Assembly (NCBI RefSeq): GCF_958298935.1
Contig: NC_084939.1
Span: 3,177,501 to 3,241,500, forward strand
Direction: 5' to 3'
Length of the DNA: 64,000 bases
Source: Phragmites australis
Lineage: Eukaryota; Streptophyta; Magnoliopsida; Poales; Poaceae
In this document: piece after piece, positions 34,171 to 45,444 of the stretch
How the letters are laid out: each line of letters opens with the position of its first letter
Numbering within the stretch: position 1 is the first letter of the stretch
Program-made: the position numbers and the translations under genes
The notes under the pieces: generated by a model
What the model saw: only the letters and a program-made list of their open reading frames with translations
What the model was told of the DNA's origin: nothing
The model's database searches: none

Positions 34171-35335
34171 GTGCGTATTGTAAGACCCTCGTATCAGGAG
34201 ACTCACATTTCTAGTCTTTACTAATAAAAGTCAAATATAAATTTCTAAACTAAGGGTACATTCTAAATACAAGATGGTCCCTACATAATTTTTTTAAAGA
34301 TAAATGGATAGACGCTACTCCAATTAGCGAACAATACCCATCATTGTTTAATATTGTGAGGCAAAAAATGATACAGTGGCGGATGTAATGAGCAATGCTC
34401 CATATATCCCTCCATAGGCCTATCATAGGAGATAACCTTATAGCATGTCATAGTCTAGTGATCAAGATAGTGAATATACATTTGTCTCCAGAAAGGGGTA
34501 TCTTTAGATGGAACCTACGTATGAAAGGACAATTTTCAATTCGATTTATATACCAACATATGGCTAACTAAGGCATACCCTTTCCCAGTAATTTTCAATG
34601 GCAGTTAAAACTTACAATGAAGATAAAAGATATTTCTTTGGTACGTGGTGAGAGGAGTAACCATAACAAAAGATAATTTAGTAAAATGTAATTAGAACGG
34701 GAATATCAAATGTTGTTTTTTAATCATAATAAAAGCATATAACACTTGTTTTTGGATTGTCATTTCGCAAAAATACATGAATTCATGAATTAGTTATTGT
34801 AGCATGCAGGAGTGTGTAAATGTGCTACAACTAGATTAATTCATAACTGACTCATCACACCTCCAAAATTAATAAAACCACTTTTATTAGTTTATTTATA
34901 CTCTACTTTATGCAGGAAAAATAATGGTATACATGAAAAAGTTTATTACAATGCTGTTTTTTTTAACATATTCACTTTATACTTGTGAACTTTGTAAAAA
35001 TCATGGCAAAATTAATAAAACTCTAAATGAAGTGAAATCAATTTTAAAGATCCTTTTAAGATACGTCCTACTCAAGAAAAATATGTGTTTGCATGTTAAA
35101 TTTTTTCTTAATATGAATTAATAACTGAGTCGCATGTTTCAATTTTTTTCCATTTTTTCAAACTTCCTCCCTATAGAATATGATGCAAACGACATTATTT
35201 TTGAAAAAAAAATTCACAAAAGGTCTTAGAAATGTCTGTAGTTTTTTTTATTTTTTTTAAATTTTTTAATACAAATTCGGTTACTGTTCGGTTTCTAAAA
35301 TCGGACCGGAACGGTAAGCTCGATAATCACGAATT
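34171..35335. other. AT-rich intergenic stretch
   Basis: No gene seen. A TGTAAGACC motif at 34171, like the start of the long LTR at 20738, has no matching end and is not called. Long poly-T and poly-A runs are present near 35150-35270. Confidence 0.4.
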
Positions 35336-35527
35336 TCAATTGGTTACCGTAGATAAATTGAACCTATAAGAGACACGCCATGAGGAGCAGACTGATCCCG
35401 CACGCACAAGGTCAGGGATCTCCACGGTAGCAAAGATGCGCCGCAGGATGTCATGCGGCAGCTGCGGCGACTTCTCCATAAGCTTCAGATGGAGAGAATT
35501 ATTGACCAAACTTGGATAAAAATCCAA
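35336..35527 (-). pseudogene. F-box N-terminal fragment, paralogue of the 27797-29053 gene
   Basis: The minus strand reads LMEKSPQLPHDILRRIFATV, then EIPDLVRAGSVCSSWRVSY, nearly the same as the F-box of the neighbouring gene, and then runs into unrelated residues and a stop. Upstream, the region to about 35700 also resembles the leader of that gene (a shared AAATCAGCAAC stretch). No DUF295 part remains, so it is a truncated tandem duplicate. Confidence 0.8.
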
Positions 35528-35699
35528 ACTTTATTACCCATCTTAACCTCAAAACTCAGGGACCCAACTGTCGAAATCGTGGAACTGAACACCTGAAAGC
35601 AGATTTATTTCCGTTTCTACTCTCCCCTCTGGTTGATGAGCAGCGTGGGGAGCCATCGAGGTGAACTTATAAATCAGCAACCGCTCCGTATCCGAGTAG

Positions 35700-36967
35700 C
35701 AGCCGGAACATCAAAATCTGTTTTCTTTGATCCGTTTTGAATCGGATTAGAACCCGAATCTCTTGCTAAAAAATTTCCAACTTTTTTGGGACCTCGGAGC
35801 TCCCCATGAACCATGTCTCTGCTAGCTTGAAGGTGACGCGAAGGATTAACTAACCAGCAGGCCGCTGCCGGCGCGGGGAGAGGAGCAACGGCGGCCGCCC
35901 CACCACGAGAGGCGCATCCCCCGCGAGCAGGAACAGAGGACGAGGGCCCTGTCACATAGAACGCCGTCGCCGGCAGCTGCAAGTTTGGACGGAGTGGAGG
36001 GAGGGAGGGAGGCGCCTAATCCACCGGGCGGCGGCGGCGGCGGCGGCGATGCGGTGGATGGATGGAGAAGATGGACGATCGAATTATTCCTCTTTCACAC
36101 GGGAAAAAAATAACACACCTGCTTTTTCATATCAACCCCCCTGTGATTTGATTTATTAATCCGTTCATAATTGGATTTCTCATCCATACGTCTCCTGTAA
36201 ATTTCTTTCCATTTTCTAAAAGCGTTGTCAAAAGTTTGTGCTAATAGGTTTTTTCCCAACAATAGTCATATTTGTACGTACATGACTTAATTTTAAATTG
36301 TTCAAATTCTCTGTTCGGATTGAGGATTTAGTTGGTAGAGCAACAGATTTAAAAGGGAGCTTGAAAAGCTCGGGTAAGTAGCTGATTTGGATGAATTTTT
36401 TTCGGCTTGTTAAATTCTCATAAATTCTCTTCCTAATTTCAAATAGTGTCCCATTTGGATGAATTTTTTTTGCTTGTTATTAGACACTCTTTACATATAT
36501 GCTTGTTATAGTTGCTCTAGAGGTTCAAGAAAGAAGTCTGTGATGGTGGTGCGTGTAGGAAATATTGTAACTTTCTTAATATGGTAAGATTTTTTTAACT
36601 GACTTTCCGCTGATAAAAACACCAATTCTTTTTTTTTTGAATGGTAAAAACACCAATTCTCGTTCAAGAGTTCATTGTCGTGTCTTTTTACATAAAGATG
36701 GCATCTTTTTTCAATCTACCAGTTAACACCCTCTACTTATAAACATCATAACATTTGATAATTGGCTAAAACATCTGTCATTTGCATAGCAAAGTGCCAA
36801 TAGAGCAAAAACAATATTTCGAGACCAATGAACAGCACGCAAGTCGTACGTTATTCTTACGAAATTATGTTTTGAAGCAACATCAAGTGAGCTGAGGCTT
36901 ATTAGTTGCTACTAGTACTTTATGAGTAGTACTACCCATAACCATATACCTCGAAGCTAAGGCAAGC
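35700..36967. other. Intergenic stretch before the serpin
   Basis: 35840-36060 is GC-rich, with a (GGC)n run near 36030-36048 and an open but unrecognised minus-strand frame. It may be the old leader of the F-box duplicate. 36060-36967 is AT-rich, with a short direct repeat (ACACCAATTCT twice near 36618-36660), and includes the serpin 3' flank. Confidence 0.35.
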
Positions 36968-38253
36968 TCACATGGTGGCGTCGAGCACGTGGCCGGCGAA
37001 CACCACCACCCCTGACCACTCCTCGACGATGAAGAACGTAAACGGGTGGTTGGCGACAAACTTGAAAGGCCCCGGCTGCGGGCCTAGACCTCCGCCCCGA
37101 AGGCACGTGGTGAACGCACTTGCTTCGGTCCCTTCCTCGTTCACCTCAACGACCGCCGTGCTGACCATGCCGCTCAGGAACGCCGGCCTGCTCGGATCTT
37201 TGCCGTCCGTCTCGACCATGCCTCGCAGGTCCGCCGTATCCCGTGAGAACGGCAGACGGAGCCCCATCTCCGGGAGAACCCTGTCGAACTGGCACTCGTA
37301 GGATATCTTGAACTTTGGCAGCTTGACAATTGCCAGCACCCGTTTCTTGGGTATGGCGTTGCGCAGGGCGCCCGGGAGCGCGGTGATCGCGTCCACCATG
37401 GCAGAGATGCCTTCGCGCGCGTCCGGGAGGAAGATGCACATGGAGTATTCAGTGCGCCGTCCCTGCTTGTAGGGAAGCCTGAGAACCTTGAACCCGTCCA
37501 TGGCCATGGCATATTGGTCGCAGTCGCTGAACATGAAGGGCACGTCGACGAAGCTGCCGTCGAGGCGGTAGAACGGCCCGGGCTTCGTGTTCCACGGGTG
37601 GAACGTGCGCTCGGGCCATCGTCCACTGAAGTAGATCGCATTAGCGAGCACGATGTCCGTTTCAGCTCTGACAATGTCTTCGGCGGAGATGACTGACTCG
37701 ACAAGGTTGTTGGTAGCCCTCTTGATTAAGTCGTTGATCATCTTCGCAGCATCCTCCGGCTTCACGTCGATGAAAACGATAGTGAAAACGTATACAGATT
37801 AAGAAATCGCAATCACAACGACTAGTTTCTACTCTCGATCGAGCTGACCTTTTTCTGGAAGTCCACCGTGGCGGCCTCCGCGCTGTAGGTGCCGGCCGCC
37901 GTGTCCCGGAAGGCCTTCCGGAGCGCGCCGCGTGAGGCGTTCACCCAGACACCGCCGCCGAGCAGAACCTTCGGCCCGCCAGAGGCCGACCAGTCGGCAA
38001 CGATGTCATCCGCCACGCGGGCGGCGAAGGCGGCGAGGTCGCTAAGCCAGGGCGCCCCGAGGAAGTCGAGAAGCTGGCCGAGCGTGTCGCCGCGCGCGCC
38101 CTCGGCCACGAGCGCCAGCGCCGTGTGCACGGACAGCGGCGAGAACGCGACGTTGCCGTTAACGTTGTTGCCATCGGCGGTGCCGCCGCCAGGCAGGAGA
38201 TGCCTGGCGAGACGGAGCGCGAGGGCAGCCTGGCCGTCGCGGACTGTCGCCAT
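36968..38253 (-). CDS. Serpin (serine/cysteine protease inhibitor), two exons
   Basis: Exon 1 is 37849-38253 (135 codons, ATG at 38253, donor GTCAGC). Exon 2 is 36968-37759 (263 codons plus TGA, acceptor GTGAAG). The intron is 89 bp, phase 0, at the place where plant serpins have their single intron. The 398-residue product has full family length. Motifs in order: NVAFSPLSVHTALALVAEGA (breach helix), VLANAIYFSGRW, LPKFKISYECQF, the hinge EVNEEGTEAS, and the C-terminal HPFTFFIVEEWSGVVVFAGHV. Plant serpins act as irreversible inhibitors of papain-like or trypsin-like proteases. There is no signal peptide, so cytosolic action is expected. The loop after the hinge is about three residues shorter than in typical plant serpins and has Phe where a small residue is usual. 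Leu-Arg followed by three glycines is the likely cleavage site. An inhibitory role is therefore plausible but not certain. Confidence 0.9.
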
Positions 38254-38638
38254 GAAACCAGACGAGACGAGGGCACGCGATGCGCGTCCATGGCAGAGCA
38301 TGCGTGCATGTATGTATAGGGGGCGCGAAGAGCAACGGACGCGACCACGATCTCACGGTGCGCAAGCTTCGAATTCTTCGGTTGCTGCGCAGCATTGATG
38401 CTCGTCAATACATTTACGTACGTCCTTTCTGCTTCTACGGCTTGCAAAATCAAAATTCCATTACCCTTTAAAAATCCATGTTACAACTTCACCCATTCTC
38501 TAAAATGGGGGAAAAAAGGAGAGTGAGAGGTCGCAACTTCTTCAGTATTTTTTTCCTAGTAAATTACTTCATCTTATCATCTCTCCAAGAAGCAGCGGCA
38601 GCTATGGCGAAAACTAATTGTGCATTGCCATATTCATC

Positions 38639-38717
38639 TTGCTGCTGTGAGTTTTTGTCTAGCAAAGTCTTGCTGCTGTGAGTTTTTTTTCTAGCAAAGT
38701 CTTGCTGCTGTGAGTTG
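38639..38717 (+). repeat. Tandem repeat, unit about 33 bp, 2.5 copies
   Basis: CTTGCTGCTGTGAGTTTTT, followed by CTAGCAAAGT, occurs twice in full and a third time in part. Confidence 0.85.
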
Positions 38718-38726
38718 ATTAGTTTG

Positions 38727-38775
38727 CACCAACAGAAATGGCGTTGTCTTTGAGCAAAAAATTACTAATCAAGAA
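38727..38775 (+). repeat. Dispersed repeat, copy 1 (copy 2 at 42122-42175)
   Basis: TAGTTTGCACCAACAGAAAT, then TGTCTTTGAGC and AAAATTACT. It recurs 3.4 kb away in the same orientation with a handful of changes. Confidence 0.65.
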
Positions 38776-40461
38776 ATTGTGGATGGCCTTGCTGCGTGAG
38801 AGGAACAAGACGACGCAAGCAGATAAAGAGAAAAAAATCCACAGACGTTTGCACCTAACTAAATCAGGAAAAGTTTTCATTGAAAAGGAAACCTTATATG
38901 TTCTTTTTATCAAATTATGTCTTTTTGTAGTTTAGTTTCCTTAATTTTTATACTTTTAGTGTGATACTGGCTCTAATGTTCATTATTCTGAGGTGAGTGA
39001 ATGCCTTTGTGATCATGCTGATAATGTACCGGAATTCAGCTGCGAGTCTTGAGTTGTTGCCCTTTGAACGGGAACATGTTCGTTCTGGAGTAGTTGCTAA
39101 CTCATACCTGTTTAGTCTAATCATATGCTCAGGTTGGTTTTTGAGTTAAGATTTTTGTATTATAGTATCTTGTTTGAAAGCATGGATTGGAGCTATCTCA
39201 TTCATTAGAGGAATAGCAGGGTGGCCTAAAGGACCAGCCTCTAAACAGTGATCTAGGATAGTTGTAAGCAAAAAACTATATATATACGCATGATGACAAC
39301 AAATAATAGCCGTGTGATAACAGTTTCAAACAAACCACCCTAACAAAAAATATTTTAAACAAACCATCCCGTTCAATATGATTATATACTATCATGCTTT
39401 AATAAAATTGGATATTTTTCTTTACTAAAGTGTAACAGAGTGTGCGTAAGCCTCCGGATAGCCTGTAATTAGGTGAATCTTCACATTGGGCTGCCAAGAA
39501 AAAGAGGAGCTAACAGATGTTGTTTAGCGTCAGGAGACCGAGAAAGCATATTTTGGTGTCAGAATAAAATTAGCATCACTAACATAAACTAAATAGTATC
39601 ATATAGTTTGACCAATTTATCATTGTGTAACAATGAATAAAAGAAAGATATCATTCGAAAAATGTAAAAATAAAAAGTCAAAAGTTTCAAGTAAAATTAA
39701 GATTGGAGAAATAATAATAGAATCATTCAAGACAACACTTCTAAGAGAAAAGAATGTATGAGCCCATTGAAATCCAGGGGAAGAGCTTTCTTTCTTTCTT
39801 TAAAAAAAATAGGAGAACTATCCACCCAAAGAGGTCCTTAGAAGAAAAGGATAGTATATGTGAGGTGTCTATTACGCTTCTTAAAGGACTCCAAGAAAAG
39901 GAGTAGACTCTATTTGTGAAATGACCCATAGAATATCACATATATTATTTTGGTAGGAAAAGAGAGTGCCGAACTAAGTGGCATTTGGGGTACCTATAGA
40001 GAGAGGGTAAAAATGCTAAAAGGCCTCGACAATGGTATCAAATTTATGGGCCTAGGTCTAACTTGGATTTGGGCTAGGATTACCAAAGGAGGGATGTGCG
40101 ATTGGAAATGTTTTTAAGGCAATTTCGATCCATTAGAATATGTATCTCTATCTGTATATATATACCCTTGATAAGAGTAGACGCGAGAAGGGGGCGGAGT
40201 GGCGGCGGCTACAAGAAAGACTTATGTGCATCTAGGGTTTGGTTGCCCTCCTTCCTTCCTTTGATAAGGTGGAGCAAGAACATGGCAGGCAACAACGGTG
40301 TATACAAGGAACACTTGCATATATGTAAGGTTTTGTTGCCCTTACTTCTCTCCCTTCTATAACCTCTTTGGTTCTTATTCTGATATTGACTAGCATCGTC
40401 AACAATGATTACCGCTACAAACAAAGATCTGTGAGCATCTATGTTCGATGAAGTTCCTAGG

Positions 40462-41260
40462 GAGGAAAGGAAAAGGTATTTCTGATTTTTTGCGTATTTT
40501 CCATGTCCCTTTGCGTTCCCTCGATTGGGAATTAGAATATGACGATCTGTATTTGCAGATCTGGCCTCCTTATTGGAACAATTTATGATCTAAAGCTATG
40601 CTAATCAAAAATATGATGTAGAGATCTAGGAATATGGAGTAGATGAACGAGAAAAGGTATTTCTGATTTTTGCGTGTTTTCCATGCCCCGTTGTGTTCCA
40701 TAGATTGGAAATCAGTAGATGAAGATCTTTATTTGTAGTTCTAGCCCTGTTTTGGATCAGTCTATGATCTAAATATGTGTTCATCAAAAATAGGAGGATG
40801 AGATCTTCTAGGCATATGGAGTAGATGGATGATTACTATTAGCATCGGAGGGGCTTATAGAAATCTTGAGGAATCACAAGCTTCCTCCTACTTGTGCCGA
40901 TTTGCGAACTCCTTTTGTGCACGGAGTAGGAGGAAATATTAACATATTTGTAGATTCAATAGGTGTTAGCCAAAATTTCAAGCGCATACTATGCTTCTTC
41001 TTCTTCTTCTTCTTCTTCTTCTTCTTCTTCTTCTTCTTCTTCTTCTTCTTCGCTATCATGAATTGGAAGGCTATGGATCCAATCAATGTTTGTTGAAGAT
41101 CATCTTATAGCTAGGTACTATAGAAAAGCTGTACAAAAAGTAGATCCATTTGTTTACTTCCCTCATTACATATTTTTTTCTTGTCCCTTTGTGTTCTAGA
41201 TTGCAAATCAGTTGACTGAGATCAATATTTCTGGATCTAGGATTTTAGGAACTAGGAGGA
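40462..41260 (+). repeat. Degenerate tandem repeats, unit about 180 bp
   Basis: AAAAGGTATTTCTGATTTTT, then GCGTATTTTCCATGTCCC, at 40470 recurs at 40653. A shorter third version lies at about 41175-41250 (TTGTCCCTTTGTGTTCTAGA). Each is followed by a GATTGGAAATCAG-like and a TATGATCTAAA-like stretch. A related smaller duplication lies just before, at 40205-40350. Confidence 0.65.
40993..41051 (+). repeat. (TTC)n microsatellite
   Basis: About 20 uninterrupted TTC units. Apparent poly-Lys or poly-Phe frames across it are artefacts. Confidence 0.95.
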
Positions 41261-42121
41261 TCTTACACAGAGGGACAAGGGTGGTTAGCAATTTCTCAGA
41301 CCAAATGGAAAAGGAATCAAGGAGAAGCTTAGATTTAGTTCACAACAAGGGGTGTTACAAGATCTGGTTATATGTGGTAGGAAGTCGATGATTATCTGCA
41401 TTAAGGTATGTATTGATCTCGAGGAACCAAAAAAACATCCTCCTACATGTGTCAATTTGCGAATGCTTTCAATTTACTCATTTTGGCATATTGCTTACGG
41501 ATCTGAAGGTCTAGTTTTTTATGTCTTGCTCTTACAACCATGAGCCACAAGCCTAAAAGTACAGAACTTTTTTATAGGTCAACAAAGCACAGCGGTTGAT
41601 CTCGGGAAGACCATGGTCCAAATTCTATACCACCTGAAATTTAAAAAGATTTTTCTTGTATTACTTATGGATATGTTGGAATCCGATCCACATCTTCGGC
41701 TTCTGATGTTCTACATCTCTGAGGTATGTCCTTCTAACTATCTAGTTGATTTTCCTTTGCGTAAACTTTTTTTTATGTGAAATTTAAAGCCTACAAAAAA
41801 TGAATTATTGTGCATTTAGCATCGACTTGCCTAATATTTAGACCTAACATTATTAATATGTCCAATCATCTATTGATCCGAGCCATACTTCGGTCTGGCC
41901 CTTGAGGCTTGCAGAAAAATCTCTAGTGCTAACCTTCTTGACTTGATGTATTTTGTTGTGTTGCTAGTCATGCACCCTTCACATCTTGTAACTCATGCAT
42001 GCACCTAGTAAATGACTAAGAGTTTATATGATTTCAAATAGATTCATTGCGTGCACATGGTCCATATTTGCCACTCTGAAACATGTGCTCAAAGCGCTAT
42101 GCAAATTCTGGTTGATCATTT

Positions 42122-42175
42122 TGTAGTTTGCACCAATAGAAATGACACTGTCTTTGAACACAAAATTTACTGATC
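42122..42175 (+). repeat. Dispersed repeat, copy 2
   Basis: TAGTTTGCACCAATAGAAAT, then TGTCTTTGAAC and AAAATTTACT, the partner of 38727-38775. Confidence 0.65.
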
Positions 42176-42996
42176 TTGTCTAAGTGCTGGTCATACATAT
42201 GGTTCTTGCAATTGTCCGTGTTTATGCATTATGAATGTGTCCTATTTGTAGGGATGCATTTATGCATGAATATTCTAAATATATATTTATAAGTCCATGT
42301 TATATGTATCATGTGGGGGGTCACATGGCCAAATGGATGAACTCTAAAACAAACAATCAAACGAATAAAAATAAAACAAAGAAAGTGGAAATAACACGTA
42401 AATTCCATTTCACCTAAGCTTTTGCACTCTCTAATAACCAATGGCCATAGGTTGTGGGGACAACTAGATAGGCGGTGTCGGGGCGAGCCAGAGGAGATGG
42501 TCCCGGCGGAGCCTTGTTAGCATGACAAGGCGGTGGCTGCGGATTCAGCTGTGAGGACACCGTCGGAGACAAAGAGGGCCGGCGGGGCAAGAGAGCTTTT
42601 GTGTTGTTTCAAGTGGAGAAGAAGAATAGAGTAGGAGCGGGAGGGCGAAGACGAGCTGAAATCCATCCGATCGCAAATCAACGGTTGATGATCGTCGACC
42701 TAAGAAGACGCCGATTTCAGTTAAGGATAGCATCGGCCTAATTTTTGACCAGGAATTATTCTATCCCAAAAAATTCCGCCATGCAAAGCACCTTCCATCA
42801 AGTCCCTCGTTCAAAACCTTCCCGCTTTGCTTCGCTCCCAATTGGAAAGCCCAGGTCTTCTACTGCTGGACATGCAAGCATCTTCATTAATGCGTCTTGG
42901 ATTCGATCAACCCGTCCCGGATTCGAGCGTCGATCCCCTTGTGGAGTTGGTCCGGATCTGAGACGCTATCCAAAGAAAAAATTCTCGAGTGAGGCA

Positions 42997-45444
42997 ATGG
43001 CAGCGTCGTCGTCAAGCTCCGGGGCGAGCCGGGCGGCAGTGACCGCGCGCGGGATCCGGATCCTGGATGGTCCGGAGGTGAGGAGGAGGACGGCGCCGTG
43101 GGTTTCTTCGGGGCTGGATGGGGACGACGAGGAGGAGGGGGTGGAGGCGGCGATGGCGATGGCGAGGGCGCGTGGATGCGACGTGTACGTCGGGCACAGC
43201 GGCGGGGCGAGAAGGATGGTGGCGTGGCTGCGCGCGGAGCTGGAGATGCTGGGCGTGCCCTGCGTCGCTTCGGACCGGCGGCAGTGCGGGGACGCGCCGG
43301 CGCACGTAGCCGCGCGGGCCGCGATGGACGTGGCCGCGTCGGGCGTGGTCGTGGTCACGCCGGAGTCGCTCGCGAACCCCTACGCCGTCGAGGAGATCCG
43401 GGTCTTCCTGGATCGCGGCGCGCTCGTCCCGGTCCTCGTGGGGCTCGGGAGGGGCGACTTAGTCGCGGAGGACGTCGTCGAGAAGCTCGGTGACCTGTGG
43501 GGAACGCACGGGGGGCATCTCTGGAAGCTCTACGACGGCGCAGAGGCAGAGTGGAGGGAGGCCGTGGAGGGTCTCGCCCGCGCGGAGCCGGCGTTGGTGG
43601 TGGGCGACGGCGACCTCCGGGACCGTGTCCTCGACGTTCTCGAGATCCTGGGCGCGAGGCTCGGGCGGCGCGCGGTAACGGCGGCCGTCAAGGCCTGGCG
43701 CGCCGCGGCGGATATGGAGCTGCCTTTCCCTCGGAACGCGGGCTTCGTCGGCCGGGAGAAGGAGCTGCTCGACGTGGAAGCCATGCTTCGGGGCAGCGAG
43801 CGTGCGTATGGCAACGCAGCCGGGAAGAGGGCGATGGATCTGGACGAGATGGTCATCGACGAGGGGCCGTTCGTTAACGGCGTGGTTTGCATATCCGGCG
43901 TATCCGGCGCCGGGAAGACCGAGCTGGCGCTCGAGTTCGCGCACAGGCTCGCCCACGAATACAAGAAGGTGCTGTGGGTGCACGGCGAGGCGAGATACCT
44001 CCGCCAGAGCTATCTCAAGCTCGCCGACCACCTTGGCGTTGCTGTCGGCGACGGCATCTCACAATCGACCGATCGGAGCAGGAGCCTCCCCGACATAGAG
44101 GGCGACGCCATCGCCAAGATCCGGAAGGAGCTCATGCGCGACATCCCGTACCTCGTCGTCATCGACAACCTCGAGAGCGAGCGGGACTGGTGGGACGGCA
44201 GGGCCTTGCAGGAGCTCCTGCCCCGCGGCAGCAAGCGCACCCACGTCGTCGTCACGACGCGGCTCGGCCGCCTGCAGGGGGTCAGGACGTGGGCGCTGGG
44301 GAATCTCGGCGCGTCGGACGCCATGCTGCTGATGAAGGGCACGCGCACGTTCAGCACAGAGGACATGGCTGTCCTTAGGAGCATCGAGGAGAAGGTAGGC
44401 AGCGTTCCTCTAGGCCTCGCCCTCGTCGGCGCAATACTTTCCGAGCTCGCCATTGGCCCAGCCGAGCTCCGGCACGAGATGAGCCACGCGCCGCACAGGG
44501 CGCCGACGTGGGCGTCGAAGGACGACCCGGCGCTGCGTGACAAACCCGGCCTGGCGCAGCTCCTGGACGCGTGCTTCGCGCTGCTGGACAGGGAGACGGC
44601 CGGGTTCGGCACGGCGGCGGCGAGGCTGCTCGAGGCCAGCAGCTTCTTCGCGCCCGCGCCGATCCCGATGGTGATGCTCGCGCGTGCTGCCTGTGCATGC
44701 GCAGCCGGGGAGCCTCTGTGGAAGCGGTTCGTGCGCACGCTGCAGCTCTCGTGTACCGCGCCACCAAAGGCCGGCCATGTCGAGTCGGAGGTGCTGGCGA
44801 TGCTGTTGCGGCTCGGGATCACCCAGCGGTGCACGCAGGCGGGGTGCATCTCCGTGCATGGCGTGTTCCGGCTGTTCAGCCGCAAGGTCGGCTCCGGCCA
44901 GGTCGGTCGCTCCGTTGTGCGAGCCATCGCCGCACAAGGCGGCAGGGCGGAGCAGTACGCCGACCATATGTGGGCGGCGTGCCTGTCGCTGTTCAGGTTC
45001 GAGGCGCCGGCCGTGGCCGTCGAGCTGCCCCCTCTGGAGCTGGCGCGGTTCGTCACGCGCTCGGTGCTGCCGCTCGCCGCTCGCGCCGTGGCCGCGTACT
45101 CGGCGTACAGCGCCGCGCTCGAGCTTCTCCGTGAGGCCACCGACGGCGTCCGCGTGGCCGAGGACCAGTACATCGCGGCGCCTCGCCGCGGCGGTGGCAG
45201 CGGCAGCTCGAGCAGCAACATGGAGCTGGATCCGAGAGTGTACCAGGAGGTCGCGCGAGCAAGAGCGGAGCTCCTCAAGACGCGGGCGAGGATGATGGTG
45301 AGGGCCGGAGAGCACGCCATCGCCAAGGACCATTGCTTGACGGCGATCGGCATCCTCGAGGTGGTCTGCGGCGGCGCGCACCCGGAGACGCAGGCGGTCA
45401 GGGCGTTCTTGGAACAGGCCGTGAGAGTTCAGACAATGAACTGA
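42997..45444 (+). CDS. TIR-NB-ARC-TPR protein (TNP type), intronless
   Basis: It starts at ATG 42997 in an excellent context (GGCAATGGCA) and encodes 815 residues. The frame is open upstream to an ATG at 42781, but that segment is of low complexity and less likely. A divergent TIR fold spans about 58-150: CDVYVGHSG, then VASGVVVVTPESL, then YAVEEIRVFL, where Glu133 falls at the place of the catalytic Glu of NAD-cleaving TIRs. The NB-ARC follows from about 245: GFVGREKEL, P-loop GVSGAGKT (301-308), YLVVIDNLES (kinase 2), HVVVTTRLG (sensor), VPLGLALVG (GLPL-like) and CISVHGVFRLF (winged-helix, in the MHD position). The C-terminal 200 residues are helical, with TPR-like pairs near the end (ARAELLKTRARMMVRAGEHA). 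There is no leucine-rich repeat. TNP proteins are the TIR-containing NB class kept in grasses, which lack classical TIR-NB-LRR genes. An immune or cell-death role is inferred. GC content is very high, as is common for grass intronless genes. Confidence 0.88.
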   Translation: MAASSSSSGASRAAVTARGIRILDGPEVRRRTAPWVSSGLDGDDEEEGVEAAMAMARARGCDVYVGHSGGARRMVAWLRAELEMLGVPCVASDRRQCGDAPAHVAARAAMDVAASGVVVVTPESLANPYAVEEIRVFLDRGALVPVLVGLGRGDLVAEDVVEKLGDLWGTHGGHLWKLYDGAEAEWREAVEGLARAEPALVVGDGDLRDRVLDVLEILGARLGRRAVTAAVKAWRAAADMELPFPRNAGFVGREKELLDVEAMLRGSERAYGNAAGKRAMDLDEMVIDEGPFVNGVVCISGVSGAGKTELALEFAHRLAHEYKKVLWVHGEARYLRQSYLKLADHLGVAVGDGISQSTDRSRSLPDIEGDAIAKIRKELMRDIPYLVVIDNLESERDWWDGRALQELLPRGSKRTHVVVTTRLGRLQGVRTWALGNLGASDAMLLMKGTRTFSTEDMAVLRSIEEKVGSVPLGLALVGAILSELAIGPAELRHEMSHAPHRAPTWASKDDPALRDKPGLAQLLDACFALLDRETAGFGTAAARLLEASSFFAPAPIPMVMLARAACACAAGEPLWKRFVRTLQLSCTAPPKAGHVESEVLAMLLRLGITQRCTQAGCISVHGVFRLFSRKVGSGQVGRSVVRAIAAQGGRAEQYADHMWAACLSLFRFEAPAVAVELPPLELARFVTRSVLPLAARAVAAYSAYSAALELLREATDGVRVAEDQYIAAPRRGGGSGSSSSNMELDPRVYQEVARARAELLKTRARMMVRAGEHAIAKDHCLTAIGILEVVCGGAHPETQAVRAFLEQAVRVQTMN

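Larger units (their letters stand above)
38254..42996. other. Intergenic region between the serpin and the TNP gene
   Basis: The first 200 bp is the probable serpin promoter (minus strand reads CCCTATACATACA near 38310-38322). The rest is AT-rich with no gene recognised. It is unusually full of local repeats: 33-bp triplicate, degenerate 180-bp units, (TTC)n, and a pair of related segments at 38727-38775 and 42122-42175. 42420-42996 is the TNP gene leader and promoter. Confidence 0.4.

Noticed and set aside
34171..34190. TGTAAGACC motif resembling an LTR start
   Set aside because: No matching end, no duplication and no similarity to the 20738 element beyond the first bases.
40866..41096. ORF with a long poly-Phe (or poly-Lys) run
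   Set aside because: Created by the (TTC)n microsatellite.
44010..45353. 447-codon open frame on the minus strand
   Set aside because: It lies fully antisense to the TNP gene. GC-rich codon use in that gene removes stops on the other strand. No family features.
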